Part shown: positions 1 through 8,239 of the stretch, in pieces
How positions within the stretch are numbered: position 1 is the stretch's first letter
Layout: every line of letters starts with the position of its first letter
NCBI GenBank assembly: GCA_934149245.1
Contig: CAKPER010000001.1
Coordinates: 41,072-105,071 of the forward strand
Reading direction: 5' to 3'
Source of the DNA: an uncultured Bacilli bacterium
GTDB lineage: Bacteria; Bacillota_I; Bacilli_A; RF39; UBA660
DNA: 64,000 nucleotides
Notes under the pieces: model-generated
What the model was told of the DNA's origin: nothing
Database searches by the model: none
The model's input: the letters and a program-made list of their open reading frames with translations, nothing else
Translations under genes and position numbers: made by a program

Positions 1-574
1 CTTTTATTTTTTTAGAAACATAATTATTTCCACTTTTGCTCATTTCACTTTTATCTGGACTTAATTTTATACTTGGTCCACTAAAATTAGGCTTTGAAGC
101 TTTCTTAGCATTAGCAACTAAAGTTCTAATTTTTTTAGCAGTTGCAGAATTACTGCTATAAACTTTGTTTCTGAATTTAGATACAGAATAAGATTTGTTC
201 ATTATTCCTTTATCTGACATATAAATCCATAAAGCAGTTTGATATATAAAGAAATCATTATTATTTCTTACGTTTTTATAAGCTTGTTTTAAGATATAGT
301 GCTTACCAGCATCATCAACAATATCTGCTTTCGTATATTTAATACCTGTTGATGGTGTTTTTTTAGCATATGTTATACAATATGCAAATTTTCCACCAGT
401 AGTCTTTTTTACATGAAATGTTTGTGGATAAGACATAGGTGGATTATGATAGCTTGTACTTTTTATTGTAACGCTGCTTGCAATGTTTTCAGCATTAACG
501 ATAGTTGTTCCGAAAACAATTGTTGCAATTATAGTAAGAATAAAACTTACTAGTAATTTAAAATTCTTTTTCAT
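1..574 (-). CDS. Secreted thioester-domain-like surface protein, 3' end outside the window
   Basis: The frame opens with ATG at 574, seven bases behind GGGAGG, and stays open for 191 codons to the window edge. Residues 1-28 form a Sec signal peptide ending VNA. The mature part has Cys66 in FAYCITY and Gln112 in YQTALW. A Cys after an aromatic residue plus a Gln-x-Ala-x-Trp motif is the signature of thioester domains in Gram-positive adhesins, where a Cys-Gln bond reacts with host amines. The 46-residue spacing is shorter than in well-known examples, so the family call is tentative. The protein is Lys/Ser-rich after residue 120. A strong promoter lies just upstream, so it is transcribed alone. 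Confidence 0.6.
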   Translation of the reverse strand, partial: MKKNFKLLVSFILTIIATIVFGTTIVNAENIASSVTIKSTSYHNPPMSYPQTFHVKKTTGGKFAYCITYAKKTPSTGIKYTKADIVDDAGKHYILKQAYKNVRNNNDFFIYQTALWIYMSDKGIMNKSYSVSKFRNKVYSSNSATAKKIRTLVANAKKASKPNFSGPSIKLSPDKSEMSKSGNNYVSKKIK

Positions 575-602
575 CCCAATTCCTCCCTTAAATTAGCTCC
601 AT

Positions 603-631
603 ATTCTATCACTCTTTGTTAACTCTGTCAA
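603..631 (-). promoter_or_regulatory. Sigma-A promoter of the secreted protein
   Basis: On the minus strand TTGACA, a 17-base spacer and TAGAAT stand about 30 bases before the ribosome-binding site of the gene starting at 574. It is a near-consensus vegetative promoter. Confidence 0.8.
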
Positions 632-690
632 GAACTTTTTAAGAATTTATTAGTATTTAAATGAAGTTATTTTTGGGATAAAATATGGGA

Positions 691-726
691 TAATAAAAAG
701 AACTAGCTGATAAATTGTTAGTTCTT
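691..726 (-). terminator. Intrinsic terminator of the lipid/nuclease operon
   Basis: The arms AAGAACTA and TAGTTCTT pair perfectly around a 12-base loop and are followed on the minus strand by a T-run. It lies downstream of the stop at 803. The same stem family recurs at 19917 and 63698. Confidence 0.8.
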
Positions 727-802
727 GGAAAAATAAATTACATCTACTTTAAAACTAATAAAATTAAGGTAAGAGAAGCTATTATTTTAAATTAAATGAA
801 TA

Positions 803-3187
803 TTATTCTTCTTTTAAAAATTCCATCTTTTTATATTCTTTTAAGTTAATTATATCTTTCTCACTCATAAAACAAATATCTTTGTAAGTACAAAATTGAC
901 ACCCAATATTATTCATACCTATTCTTTTAGGATTTATAGTAAAATTAGCATTAGTAATCTCGTGAATAGCATTATCTATTTTAGATTCCGTTATTTGATA
1001 TAGTTTATCTATTTCATCATCACTTAAGACTTTTTTTGTTCTAAGTCCATTAGAGGTTGTACTCATTCCTTTTATTACTTTACTATTTTGATAGTTAGAA
1101 TCTAGCATTTCTATTAAGCTCTCATCTATATTAGTATAGCCTTGAAGTTTTAAATTATCTTGCTTTTGTTTTAGATAATCACTTTTGGGATCAGATGAGG
1201 GAATAGGATTTATAATTTTTTGAAGATAGAAACCTACTATTCTAATACTTGGAAACTTATTTTTAAGAAGATAGATATATGTTGGCAATTGTAAATCTAG
1301 GCCATGAATAGTATTATTTAAATTAAACTGTGTACTGCCTGTTTTATAATCGATAATAGCAGCCATTTGTTCATCGTTATCTAGCATTATTTTATCAATA
1401 AATCCTTTAAATACAATTTTCATATCATTAATACTTTTATCTATTTCTACTCTACTTTCATATAAACTTTTATTTAGACTAGAATAGCTATATTGTTCTT
1501 TAATGGTCTCTATAATGAATTTTAGTTCTTCTTTTAAGTTATTTAAGAAAAATAATTCTTTAGCATTAAATTTATATTCTTGTTTATCGATGTATCTTTG
1601 ATAAGTAGTATCAATATCTATATCTTTATCAAAACAAATAGATAATATGTAGTGAAAAAGATTACCTAATATAGTCATAAATGTTTCTTCATAAATATTT
1701 ATATTTAAGATATTAGATAAATAGTATTTAAAACTACAATGATAATAATTATTAATAGCACTATAAGATAAGTTAAGGTTATTCTTTAAATATCGTTTTA
1801 AAGTTCTAGGATCTATTTTAGTATACTTATTATTATAAGTCATATATTCTATATCTTTATAATTATTAAAGAGAACTTCTAATTCTTTAGAGTAAGTATT
1901 ATATTTTATTAAATTATCAATTTTATCAGTTAATTCTATTTTATTATAAATGTTAGAATAGTTGTATTCTTTTTGAGGAATCTCTTGCTCTAGTTTTAAG
2001 ATATCGTTTAGACTAGATAAGTAATAGTCCCCTGTTAAACTATGGGTTTTATAAGTTATAATTAGATTTTTAGTGTGCTTTATATCATCAAGCCATTTAG
2101 CATGATTTTGATTATTTATATCATTAGAGGTATCTAAATTTAATTTGCTTTTTAAAGAATCACTAAGATAATCTTCATCTTTTATTGTTTGAGGAATTTG
2201 ACCTTGATTAAAATTCATAAGAAATACATAATCGCTCTGAGATGCATCACTTAAATTATCTAATATTTCTACTTTAGAAGATAAGTTTTCTTTATTAATT
2301 ATTTGATTTTTGAAGTCATTTATTAATAATGGTTTTATTTCTAGGTAACTATTGCACCAAGTATATTTATTTAAGATATTAATAATTTTATTGTATATGT
2401 CTAGGATATGCTCATCTTCTAAATTATAATTTTCTTCTATAAATGATAAGGTACTAGTTATATCATCATCTAAGTGAGATAAGAAGTCTTTAGCAATTTT
2501 TGTTGCATAAAGTTTACTTGTATTAAAGGTAATAGGAATATTAAACATTTTAAATATTCTAGATATTGCTATATTATATTCACTATTTATGCCACATATT
2601 TTTATGTTATTTATATCTATACCATCAATTACTAATTTACAAATAGATGTTGCAACAAAGACAATTTCATCTTCTAGAGAGTTTAGTTTATAAATTTTAT
2701 TATGGTGGTATTCTTCTTTGGTGTTACTATACATTAAAATATTAGCTTTTGTTTCTTTTTTTATTTCTTCTATTAGATTTTGATAAAACTTAGAAAGATA
2801 TTTATTATTATAGATAATTATATTTTTATGTTGAAGAAAATCTTTAAAAAGTGGTGTATAGTAAAGTAATTTAGCACTATCTAACTCTTTTTTTAGTTTT
2901 TTTAGATGTATAATTTTAGGATCATTTATATCACTAGCAAAATATAAGTAATATAAATTATTTAAATACTTATTAGCTACATCATAGGTAAAATCATATT
3001 TTTTCATTAAATAAAGATGAGCTTTTTCATCATACTTAAAATAAAAATTTTCTTTTAAATCATTTAGAGTCATAAATTTTATATTTAGTAAACTTTTGCT
3101 ACTACACTCTTCAATTACTTTTACTTTTTGTTTTTGGCTTGGATTTAATATTAATATGTCATTATCTTTTAGTTTATCTATAATCAT
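803..3187 (-). CDS. AddB-like PD-(D/E)XK nuclease with Fe-S cysteines
   Basis: This 794-residue protein carries a RecB-type nuclease domain near its C-terminus: IIDYKTGS, then the QLPTYIYLL helix. One Cys in the YYHCSFKYYL motif and three in CQFCTYKDIC form the four-cysteine Fe-S cluster typical of AddB and Cas4. The N-terminal two thirds resemble the helicase-like part of AddB, but I see no intact Walker A loop there. At 794 residues it is well short of Bacillus AddB, about 1150. AddAB processes double-strand breaks for RecA; no addA is visible in the window. The ATG at 3187 has GTAGGATG upstream. It is the last gene of the lipid operon, 24 bases behind plsC. Confidence 0.7.
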   Translation of the reverse strand: MIIDKLKDNDILILNPSQKQKVKVIEECSSKSLLNIKFMTLNDLKENFYFKYDEKAHLYLMKKYDFTYDVANKYLNNLYYLYFASDINDPKIIHLKKLKKELDSAKLLYYTPLFKDFLQHKNIIIYNNKYLSKFYQNLIEEIKKETKANILMYSNTKEEYHHNKIYKLNSLEDEIVFVATSICKLVIDGIDINNIKICGINSEYNIAISRIFKMFNIPITFNTSKLYATKIAKDFLSHLDDDITSTLSFIEENYNLEDEHILDIYNKIINILNKYTWCNSYLEIKPLLINDFKNQIINKENLSSKVEILDNLSDASQSDYVFLMNFNQGQIPQTIKDEDYLSDSLKSKLNLDTSNDINNQNHAKWLDDIKHTKNLIITYKTHSLTGDYYLSSLNDILKLEQEIPQKEYNYSNIYNKIELTDKIDNLIKYNTYSKELEVLFNNYKDIEYMTYNNKYTKIDPRTLKRYLKNNLNLSYSAINNYYHCSFKYYLSNILNINIYEETFMTILGNLFHYILSICFDKDIDIDTTYQRYIDKQEYKFNAKELFFLNNLKEELKFIIETIKEQYSYSSLNKSLYESRVEIDKSINDMKIVFKGFIDKIMLDNDEQMAAIIDYKTGSTQFNLNNTIHGLDLQLPTYIYLLKNKFPSIRIVGFYLQKIINPIPSSDPKSDYLKQKQDNLKLQGYTNIDESLIEMLDSNYQNSKVIKGMSTTSNGLRTKKVLSDDEIDKLYQITESKIDNAIHEITNANFTINPKRIGMNNIGCQFCTYKDICFMSEKDIINLKEYKKMEFLKEE

Positions 3188-3211
3188 TATACATCCTACT
3201 CTCTTTAATAG

Positions 3212-3805
3212 TTATTTTGTTATTAAATTTTTTACTTCTTCAAATAGCTTATTATTAGCTTCTTCTAATGTCATATTTTCTACTTTAAAAGGTTTTCCAT
3301 ACTTTATAGTTAAGTTTTTACTTTTAAATTTATAATCTCCTGTTATACCAAATGGTACTATAGTGGCATTTGTTTTAGAAGCCATAGATACTGCTCCAAA
3401 TTTAAAGGGAAGTAATAATTTATCTTTAGTTTTGTTTCTAGTTCCCTCGGGGAATAGTCCTATAGCACCACCACTTTTTAGAATATCTAGGGCTTGTTTA
3501 GTTGCTTCTTTATCGTGAATGCTTCTGTTTACTGAAATACAACCAACAAACTTGAAAAACCAAGCTAATTTAGAATCAAAATATTCTTTTTTAGCCATAT
3601 AATGAATAGTTCTTTTAGTAGCCATAATTGTTAAGCATTGATCGTAGATGTGTTTGTGGTTACCTACTATTAAAATTGGACCATCTTTAGGAATTACCTC
3701 TTTATTAATTATAGTTGGATTATAATATAATCTAAACAATACTCTCATAAGAGGAGTTAATAATCTATAACCAAATTCACCTTTAAATCTAGTTTTCTTT
3801 TTCAT
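3212..3805 (-). CDS. plsC: 1-acyl-sn-glycerol-3-phosphate acyltransferase (PlsC family)
   Basis: The protein has 197 residues. The NHKHIYD segment is the catalytic NHx4D motif, and FPEGTRNK is the substrate-binding FPEGT block. It would acylate lysophosphatidic acid at the inner membrane face. AAGGAGAC precedes the ATG at 3805. The start overlaps the end of the acyl-CoA synthetase gene by 17 bases, showing translational coupling. A second, diverged PlsC copy lies on the other side of the synthetase; which acyl position each prefers cannot be read from the sequence. Confidence 0.88.
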   Translation of the reverse strand: MKKKTRFKGEFGYRLLTPLMRVLFRLYYNPTIINKEVIPKDGPILIVGNHKHIYDQCLTIMATKRTIHYMAKKEYFDSKLAWFFKFVGCISVNRSIHDKEATKQALDILKSGGAIGLFPEGTRNKTKDKLLLPFKFGAVSMASKTNATIVPFGITGDYKFKSKNLTIKYGKPFKVENMTLEEANNKLFEEVKNLITK

Positions 3806-5564
3806 CTTTCTGTCTCCTTTTATTATTTTCTTCCTGAAGTTTTTTGAAGTCGACTTTACCTACTATTGTTTTAGGTAGAGATTTTCTAAATTCATATTCG
3901 TATACTTGAGAATATTTAGGAAGATTTTTTTTGCATAGTGCTTTTAATTCTTCTATTAATTCATCACTTTGCTTATATCCTTTATTTAAGACTATGAAGG
4001 CTTTAGGAACTTCCATTTTATATTTATGAGATATTCCTACTACACTGCATAACATTACTGCTTCATGTGATTCTAGGAGTTGCTCTATTTGATTAGGATA
4101 AACATTATATCCAGATGAGATAATTAATCTTTTTAATCTACTGGTATATTTAATGAAACCATCTTTATCCATTGTTCCAAGATCACCAGAATGAAGCCAA
4201 ATGTTACCGTCATCATGGATATGAAGAGCTAGATTTGTTTCTTTAATGTTATTGTAATATCCTAGCATTACATTAGGACCACTTATACATATTTCACCTT
4301 CCTCGCCGTAAGGAACTTCCTCATCCTCTGGTGAAAAGATACCTATATAACAGCCTGGGAACGGAATACCTACAGAAGAAGTTTTAGGAATGCTCTTTAA
4401 TCCTAAGCAAACTGCGGCTAAAGATTCACTCATTCCATATCCTTGCAATATTCTTGTATTAGCTCCATGCTCATGAAGAAAGGTATTAATCTTATTCTCC
4501 ATTGAGGCTTTTAAAGTGTCACCTCCTGATATTACATATTTTAAATAGCTTAATTCTAAAGATTTGCTATTAGGATTTTTCATTAGAGCTTCAAATAAAG
4601 TTGGTACACCTATTACAAATTCTGGTTTATGTTTATTTAATAATTTATCAAATTCCATACCATTAAATTTAGGAAGTAATATAACTTCAGCTCCTAAACA
4701 CAAAGGAGTGTAGACACAGACTCCTAGACCAAAGCCGTGAAAAATTGGCATAATGGCTAGACATTTATCACCGATAGTTAATTCGTCAAAGACAATTCTT
4801 GATTGTTCTACTAGAGTAATAAAGTTGCCGTTAGATAAAACTATAGCTTTAGGGGTTCCAGTTGAACCTCCACTATGAATCATAACAGCTGGATTATTTT
4901 TAAGGCCATGTTTTTTAGGTGGGATTGGTCTTGTAAAATCAGTATTTTTGGGTTCTTTAATGAAATCATTCCAAGTAGAATAAAGATTTATTTTCTTTGG
5001 TATTTTATATTTATATCCTTCTTTTAAATGGTAAGCAACATTCATTGGGAAAGGCATAGAATTTCCTGGAGATACTACTACTACTTTTAAAACTTCAGTG
5101 TCTTTAATTATTGCTCTTACTTTATCCAAATCAAGATCAACTGTTACTATCATAATGCTTTTAGTTTCTACTAAAGTATTTTTTATCTCGTTTTCACTAG
5201 ATAAGGGGTGAATCATATTACAAATTGCTCCTAATTTATTTAGGGCTAGAAAGGATATTACTCCTTCTGGGGTATTAGGCATACAAATTGTTACTACGTC
5301 TCCATATCTTATACCATAATATTTAAAACTCATTGCACATTCATCTACTTTATTTAAAAGGCTTTGATAAGTTATTCTTGTACCATAATAATTTATGGCA
5401 CATTTACTTGAATATTTATAGCTATTTTCCTTAAAATTTTCATATAAAGAAGTATCTGGTATGTCTAAATCCATCTCTTTAGGCGAATAATATTTGCTCC
5501 AAGGAGCATTAGGTTTCTTTTTAAAACCTAAGAATCTAAAAAATTTCATATTAAATATTCCCAT
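3789..5564 (-). CDS. Long-chain fatty acid-CoA ligase (AMP-binding family)
   Basis: This is a 591-residue ANL-superfamily adenylating enzyme. The phosphate loop is HSGGSTGTPKA (about residues 230-240), the second motif GYGMSES, and the hinge with the aspartate LHSGDLG followed by a C-terminal domain with KRLIISSGYNVYP. A late GKVDFKK carries the expected catalytic lysine region. It would activate free fatty acids to acyl-CoA. Lying between two PlsC genes, it probably feeds scavenged or recycled fatty acids into phosphatidic acid. SD AGTAGGT precedes the ATG. Confidence 0.88.
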   Translation of the reverse strand: MGIFNMKFFRFLGFKKKPNAPWSKYYSPKEMDLDIPDTSLYENFKENSYKYSSKCAINYYGTRITYQSLLNKVDECAMSFKYYGIRYGDVVTICMPNTPEGVISFLALNKLGAICNMIHPLSSENEIKNTLVETKSIMIVTVDLDLDKVRAIIKDTEVLKVVVVSPGNSMPFPMNVAYHLKEGYKYKIPKKINLYSTWNDFIKEPKNTDFTRPIPPKKHGLKNNPAVMIHSGGSTGTPKAIVLSNGNFITLVEQSRIVFDELTIGDKCLAIMPIFHGFGLGVCVYTPLCLGAEVILLPKFNGMEFDKLLNKHKPEFVIGVPTLFEALMKNPNSKSLELSYLKYVISGGDTLKASMENKINTFLHEHGANTRILQGYGMSESLAAVCLGLKSIPKTSSVGIPFPGCYIGIFSPEDEEVPYGEEGEICISGPNVMLGYYNNIKETNLALHIHDDGNIWLHSGDLGTMDKDGFIKYTSRLKRLIISSGYNVYPNQIEQLLESHEAVMLCSVVGISHKYKMEVPKAFIVLNKGYKQSDELIEELKALCKKNLPKYSQVYEYEFRKSLPKTIVGKVDFKKLQEENNKRRQKDEKEN

Positions 5565-5567
5565 ATT

Positions 5568-6158
5568 TTACCTACTTTCTTTTTTACTTAATTCACTACT
5601 AATTATATTCATTAGTTTGTTATTTTCACAAGTTAAATCGTTATTTTTAGTATTTATTTTATAAGGTTTATAAAATTCGATTATAACACTTTTTCGAAAT
5701 AGTTTATATTTATTTTTTATAGTAAATGGTACTAAGCTAGCATTAGTTTCACTAGCCATCTTTACAGCCCCTATTTTAAAGGGCATGATGATATCTTTGG
5801 TTTTGTTTATAGTACCTTCAGGAAATATGCCTATTAGAGCATCTTTATTTAGGACGTCAATAGCCTTATTTAAAGCATTTTTATCGTGGATACTTCTATT
5901 TACAGGTATTATTCCCATGTTGGTAAATATAGGCTTTTTGATTCCTTTAATTAGGCTATCTTTTGCTAAAAAATGGATAGTTCTTTGGGTTGACGATATT
6001 AATAATAAACAATCTAAGTTGCTAGTATGGTTTCCTACTAAAATACATCTTTTTTCTTTTGGAATGTTATTTAGTCCTTTGTAGGTTGGTCTAAAAGTTA
6101 TATCAAAGAGAAACTTAATTATTGGTCTAGTTATTTTATATAAAATTGGTTCTTTCAA
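5568..6158 (-). CDS. plsC: Second PlsC-family acyltransferase
   Basis: The protein has NHTSNLD (NHx4D) and FPEGTINK motifs and is related to, but clearly different from, the copy at 3212. I place the start at TTG 6158 because AAAGAAGG stands just upstream of it and the operon promoter predicts a transcript start near 6183. The longer reading from a TTG at 6185 has no ribosome-binding site and would lie at or upstream of the RNA start. It is the first gene of the operon, three bases ahead of the synthetase. Confidence 0.85.
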   Translation of the reverse strand: MKEPILYKITRPIIKFLFDITFRPTYKGLNNIPKEKRCILVGNHTSNLDCLLLISSTQRTIHFLAKDSLIKGIKKPIFTNMGIIPVNRSIHDKNALNKAIDVLNKDALIGIFPEGTINKTKDIIMPFKIGAVKMASETNASLVPFTIKNKYKLFRKSVIIEFYKPYKINTKNNDLTCENNKLMNIISSELSKKESR

Positions 6159-6189
6159 ATTTATCCTTCTTTCTTTAAATATCAAGTTA

Positions 6190-6218
6190 ATGATATCATA
6201 TTTATACTAGTTTGGCAA
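6190..6218 (-). promoter_or_regulatory. Promoter of the lipid operon
   Basis: The minus strand shows TTGCCA, a 17-base spacer and TATCAT. The predicted transcript start (about 6183) rules out the longer reading of the downstream plsC. Confidence 0.65.
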
Positions 6219-6324
6219 TTAACACATATATAAATTTAGGAGTAGCGATAGTTATTATTTTTAGTAAAATAAAAGATTTTTTTTAATATTACATTAGTAG
6301 TAAACTTTATAAATTTTTAGAAAA

Positions 6325-6357
6325 AAAGAAAAAACACTTAAATTAATTAAATGTTTT
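6325..6357 (-). terminator. Terminator overlapping the deacetylase stop
   Basis: An AT-rich stem (AAAACATTTAA against TTAAGTGTTTT, with one G-U pair) is followed on the minus strand by a run of T. Confidence 0.55.
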
Positions 6358-7790
6358 TAATTATTAATACGATGGACAATTTGAGGAGTATCTAGGGTTA
6401 TATTAGAAAATTGATAACCGTTAGATTTTCCATATTTAATGATTGCTCTTAGAGCATTTAAGGTATAATAGTTATTTTCAAAATCGTGCATTAGGACCAT
6501 ATTTACTCTATTATGTTTTAAATTATTTATAACATTGTTATATACCTCATTACTCGAGTGAACACCACCAGCATCTTCTGATGAAATGTTCCAGTCGTAA
6601 TATTTATAGCCTTTTTTTCCTACTTCACTAGCTAAATAACTCATAACACCACTTGTATATCTTTTACTTATAGTATTAGAACTCCCTCCAGGAAATCTTA
6701 TAATTTTACTATTAATACCAATAATATTTTTTACTTTATTAGACATTTTTTCAAGATCATCTATGTAAGCATTATTACTTGAATATATTGTTTGATAGTT
6801 ATGAGTGTAACTGTGAAGGCCTACAGTATGTCCCTCATCATATTCTCTTTTTATTAAGTAATTTAAACTATCATCATGATTTATTACAAAGAATGTAGCT
6901 TTGATGTCTTCAGACTTTAAAATATCTAAAATTTGACTAGTTACGGTTTTGCTTGGCCCATCATCAAAGGTTAGATAGATGACACTATTGGTTGTTGTAT
7001 TGTTGACCATTACGTTTATTGTTCTCTCAACAGCAGTTACATTACCACTACTATCACTTACTTTATAAGTTATTTTATATATACCAATTTTAGAAGTATC
7101 AACAGAGCCACTTACTTCTACTTTACTAGTTAAATTACCATCACAGTTATCTAGAGCTTCGTAGCCAGGATCTCTAAAAGTAGAATTTAGATAAAGATTC
7201 ATATAATTATAACCATTTAATTTAATAATTGGAGCTTCTTTATCTTCTCTTATTAACTCTCTTGTTTTAACTGTTCTATTGCCAAAAGTATCTTCAACAA
7301 TATAATTAATTTTATCTTTTTCAAGGTTAGTTATTACTTTTTTAGTTAAGTTGCCATCATAATTATCAAATGCTTCATAGCCTTCTTCTTTGTATGAATC
7401 ATTTGGACATAACCTTACTTCCTTACTACCAATTAATTTTAATGTTGGAGGTTTACTATCAATTACTTTTACGGTTCTTGTTTTTTTTACATCAAAAATT
7501 AAATATTTTATTTTATAATTTACTTGATAAGAACCAATTTTTTTAGGATTAATATTATTTGATACTTCTACATTATTAGTTATATCTTTATTTAAAACAT
7601 AGGATTTATATCCTGGTTCAGTATAGCCTTTATTGACTTCAATTGTCATATCTTTATTATTTGTTAAATATAGTTTAGGTGTTAATACTATGCAAGCTAT
7701 GAATGTTATTAGGGCTATTATTCCTAAAACTATAATGGCAATTATTATTATTTTTTTATGTTTGTTTTTCAGTTTGTACTTCCTGTTCAT
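6357..7790 (-). CDS. Membrane-anchored polysaccharide deacetylase with Ig-like domains
   Basis: The 477 residues begin with a basic tail and one membrane helix (about 13-37). Three DUF5011-type Ig-like repeats follow, each with the GY..xDNxDGNLT pattern (about 41-262). A C-terminal NodB domain has TFDDGP (catalytic and metal Asp), HSYTH (metal His pair), RFPGG and LMHDF. It should remove N- or O-acetyl groups from cell-wall glycan outside the cell. Its ATG at 7790 has only the weak GGGTAGTGAT upstream. It is monocistronic, with its own terminator. Confidence 0.85.
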   Translation of the reverse strand: MNRKYKLKNKHKKIIIIAIIVLGIIALITFIACIVLTPKLYLTNNKDMTIEVNKGYTEPGYKSYVLNKDITNNVEVSNNINPKKIGSYQVNYKIKYLIFDVKKTRTVKVIDSKPPTLKLIGSKEVRLCPNDSYKEEGYEAFDNYDGNLTKKVITNLEKDKINYIVEDTFGNRTVKTRELIREDKEAPIIKLNGYNYMNLYLNSTFRDPGYEALDNCDGNLTSKVEVSGSVDTSKIGIYKITYKVSDSSGNVTAVERTINVMVNNTTTNSVIYLTFDDGPSKTVTSQILDILKSEDIKATFFVINHDDSLNYLIKREYDEGHTVGLHSYTHNYQTIYSSNNAYIDDLEKMSNKVKNIIGINSKIIRFPGGSSNTISKRYTSGVMSYLASEVGKKGYKYYDWNISSEDAGGVHSSNEVYNNVINNLKHNRVNMVLMHDFENNYYTLNALRAIIKYGKSNGYQFSNITLDTPQIVHRINN

Positions 7791-7814
7791 ATTTTATCAC
7801 TACCCATACATATT

Positions 7815-7842
7815 ATTTTATCATATTTTTTTGTTTTAGCAA
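7815..7842 (-). promoter_or_regulatory. Probable promoter of the deacetylase gene
   Basis: TTGCTA, 16 bases and TAAAAT stand on the minus strand just upstream of the start at 7790. The -35 is imperfect. Confidence 0.45.
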
Positions 7843-7887
7843 GTTAATTATACTTAGATTTACACTAATAGTATGGACGAAATATTA

Positions 7888-7948
7888 TAAAAAAATAATA
7901 ATAAAAGCATGTAGAAATAATTTAAAAACAAAATAATTCTACATGCTT
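7888..7948 (-). terminator. Strong terminator after ylmC
   Basis: Perfect 12-base arms AAGCATGTAGAA and TTCTACATGCTT are followed on the minus strand by an AT-rich T-run. The stem abuts the ylmC stop codon. Confidence 0.85.
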
Positions 7949-7949
7949 A

Positions 7950-8192
7950 TTATTCTAGATTATTTTTACAATCAACTAATATTATGTCATCACCTATTTT
8001 TATTATTTGGTTCCATAGCAAATTTATGTTTTCTTTATTACTATTAAATAATCTTCTATTTGGTTTTCTATCTTCTAGAAGTAATTTTGCAACCATGCCT
8101 TTTCTATCTATTATAACATCTATGATGTTGCCTATTCTTCTGCCTGTTGCTATATCTATGATTTCTTTATCTTGTAGTTCTGATAAATTCAT
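7950..8192 (-). CDS. ylmC: YlmC/YmxH family PRC-barrel sporulation protein
   Basis: This 80-residue protein consists of one PRC-barrel domain: LSELQDKEIIDIATGRRIG, then DVIIDRKG and the closing IIKIGDDIILVD, which match the YlmC/YmxH family in order and length. Members are widespread in spore-formers and partly controlled by sporulation sigma factors, but the molecular role is unknown. An AGGTGG Shine-Dalgarno precedes the ATG. It stands alone between priA and the deacetylase gene, with a strong terminator behind it. Confidence 0.82.
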   Translation of the reverse strand: MNLSELQDKEIIDIATGRRIGNIIDVIIDRKGMVAKLLLEDRKPNRRLFNSNKENINLLWNQIIKIGDDIILVDCKNNLE

Positions 8193-8239
8193 ATAACCAC
8201 CTAATAAATTATATTAGATTTTTTTAAATATAGAATTAT

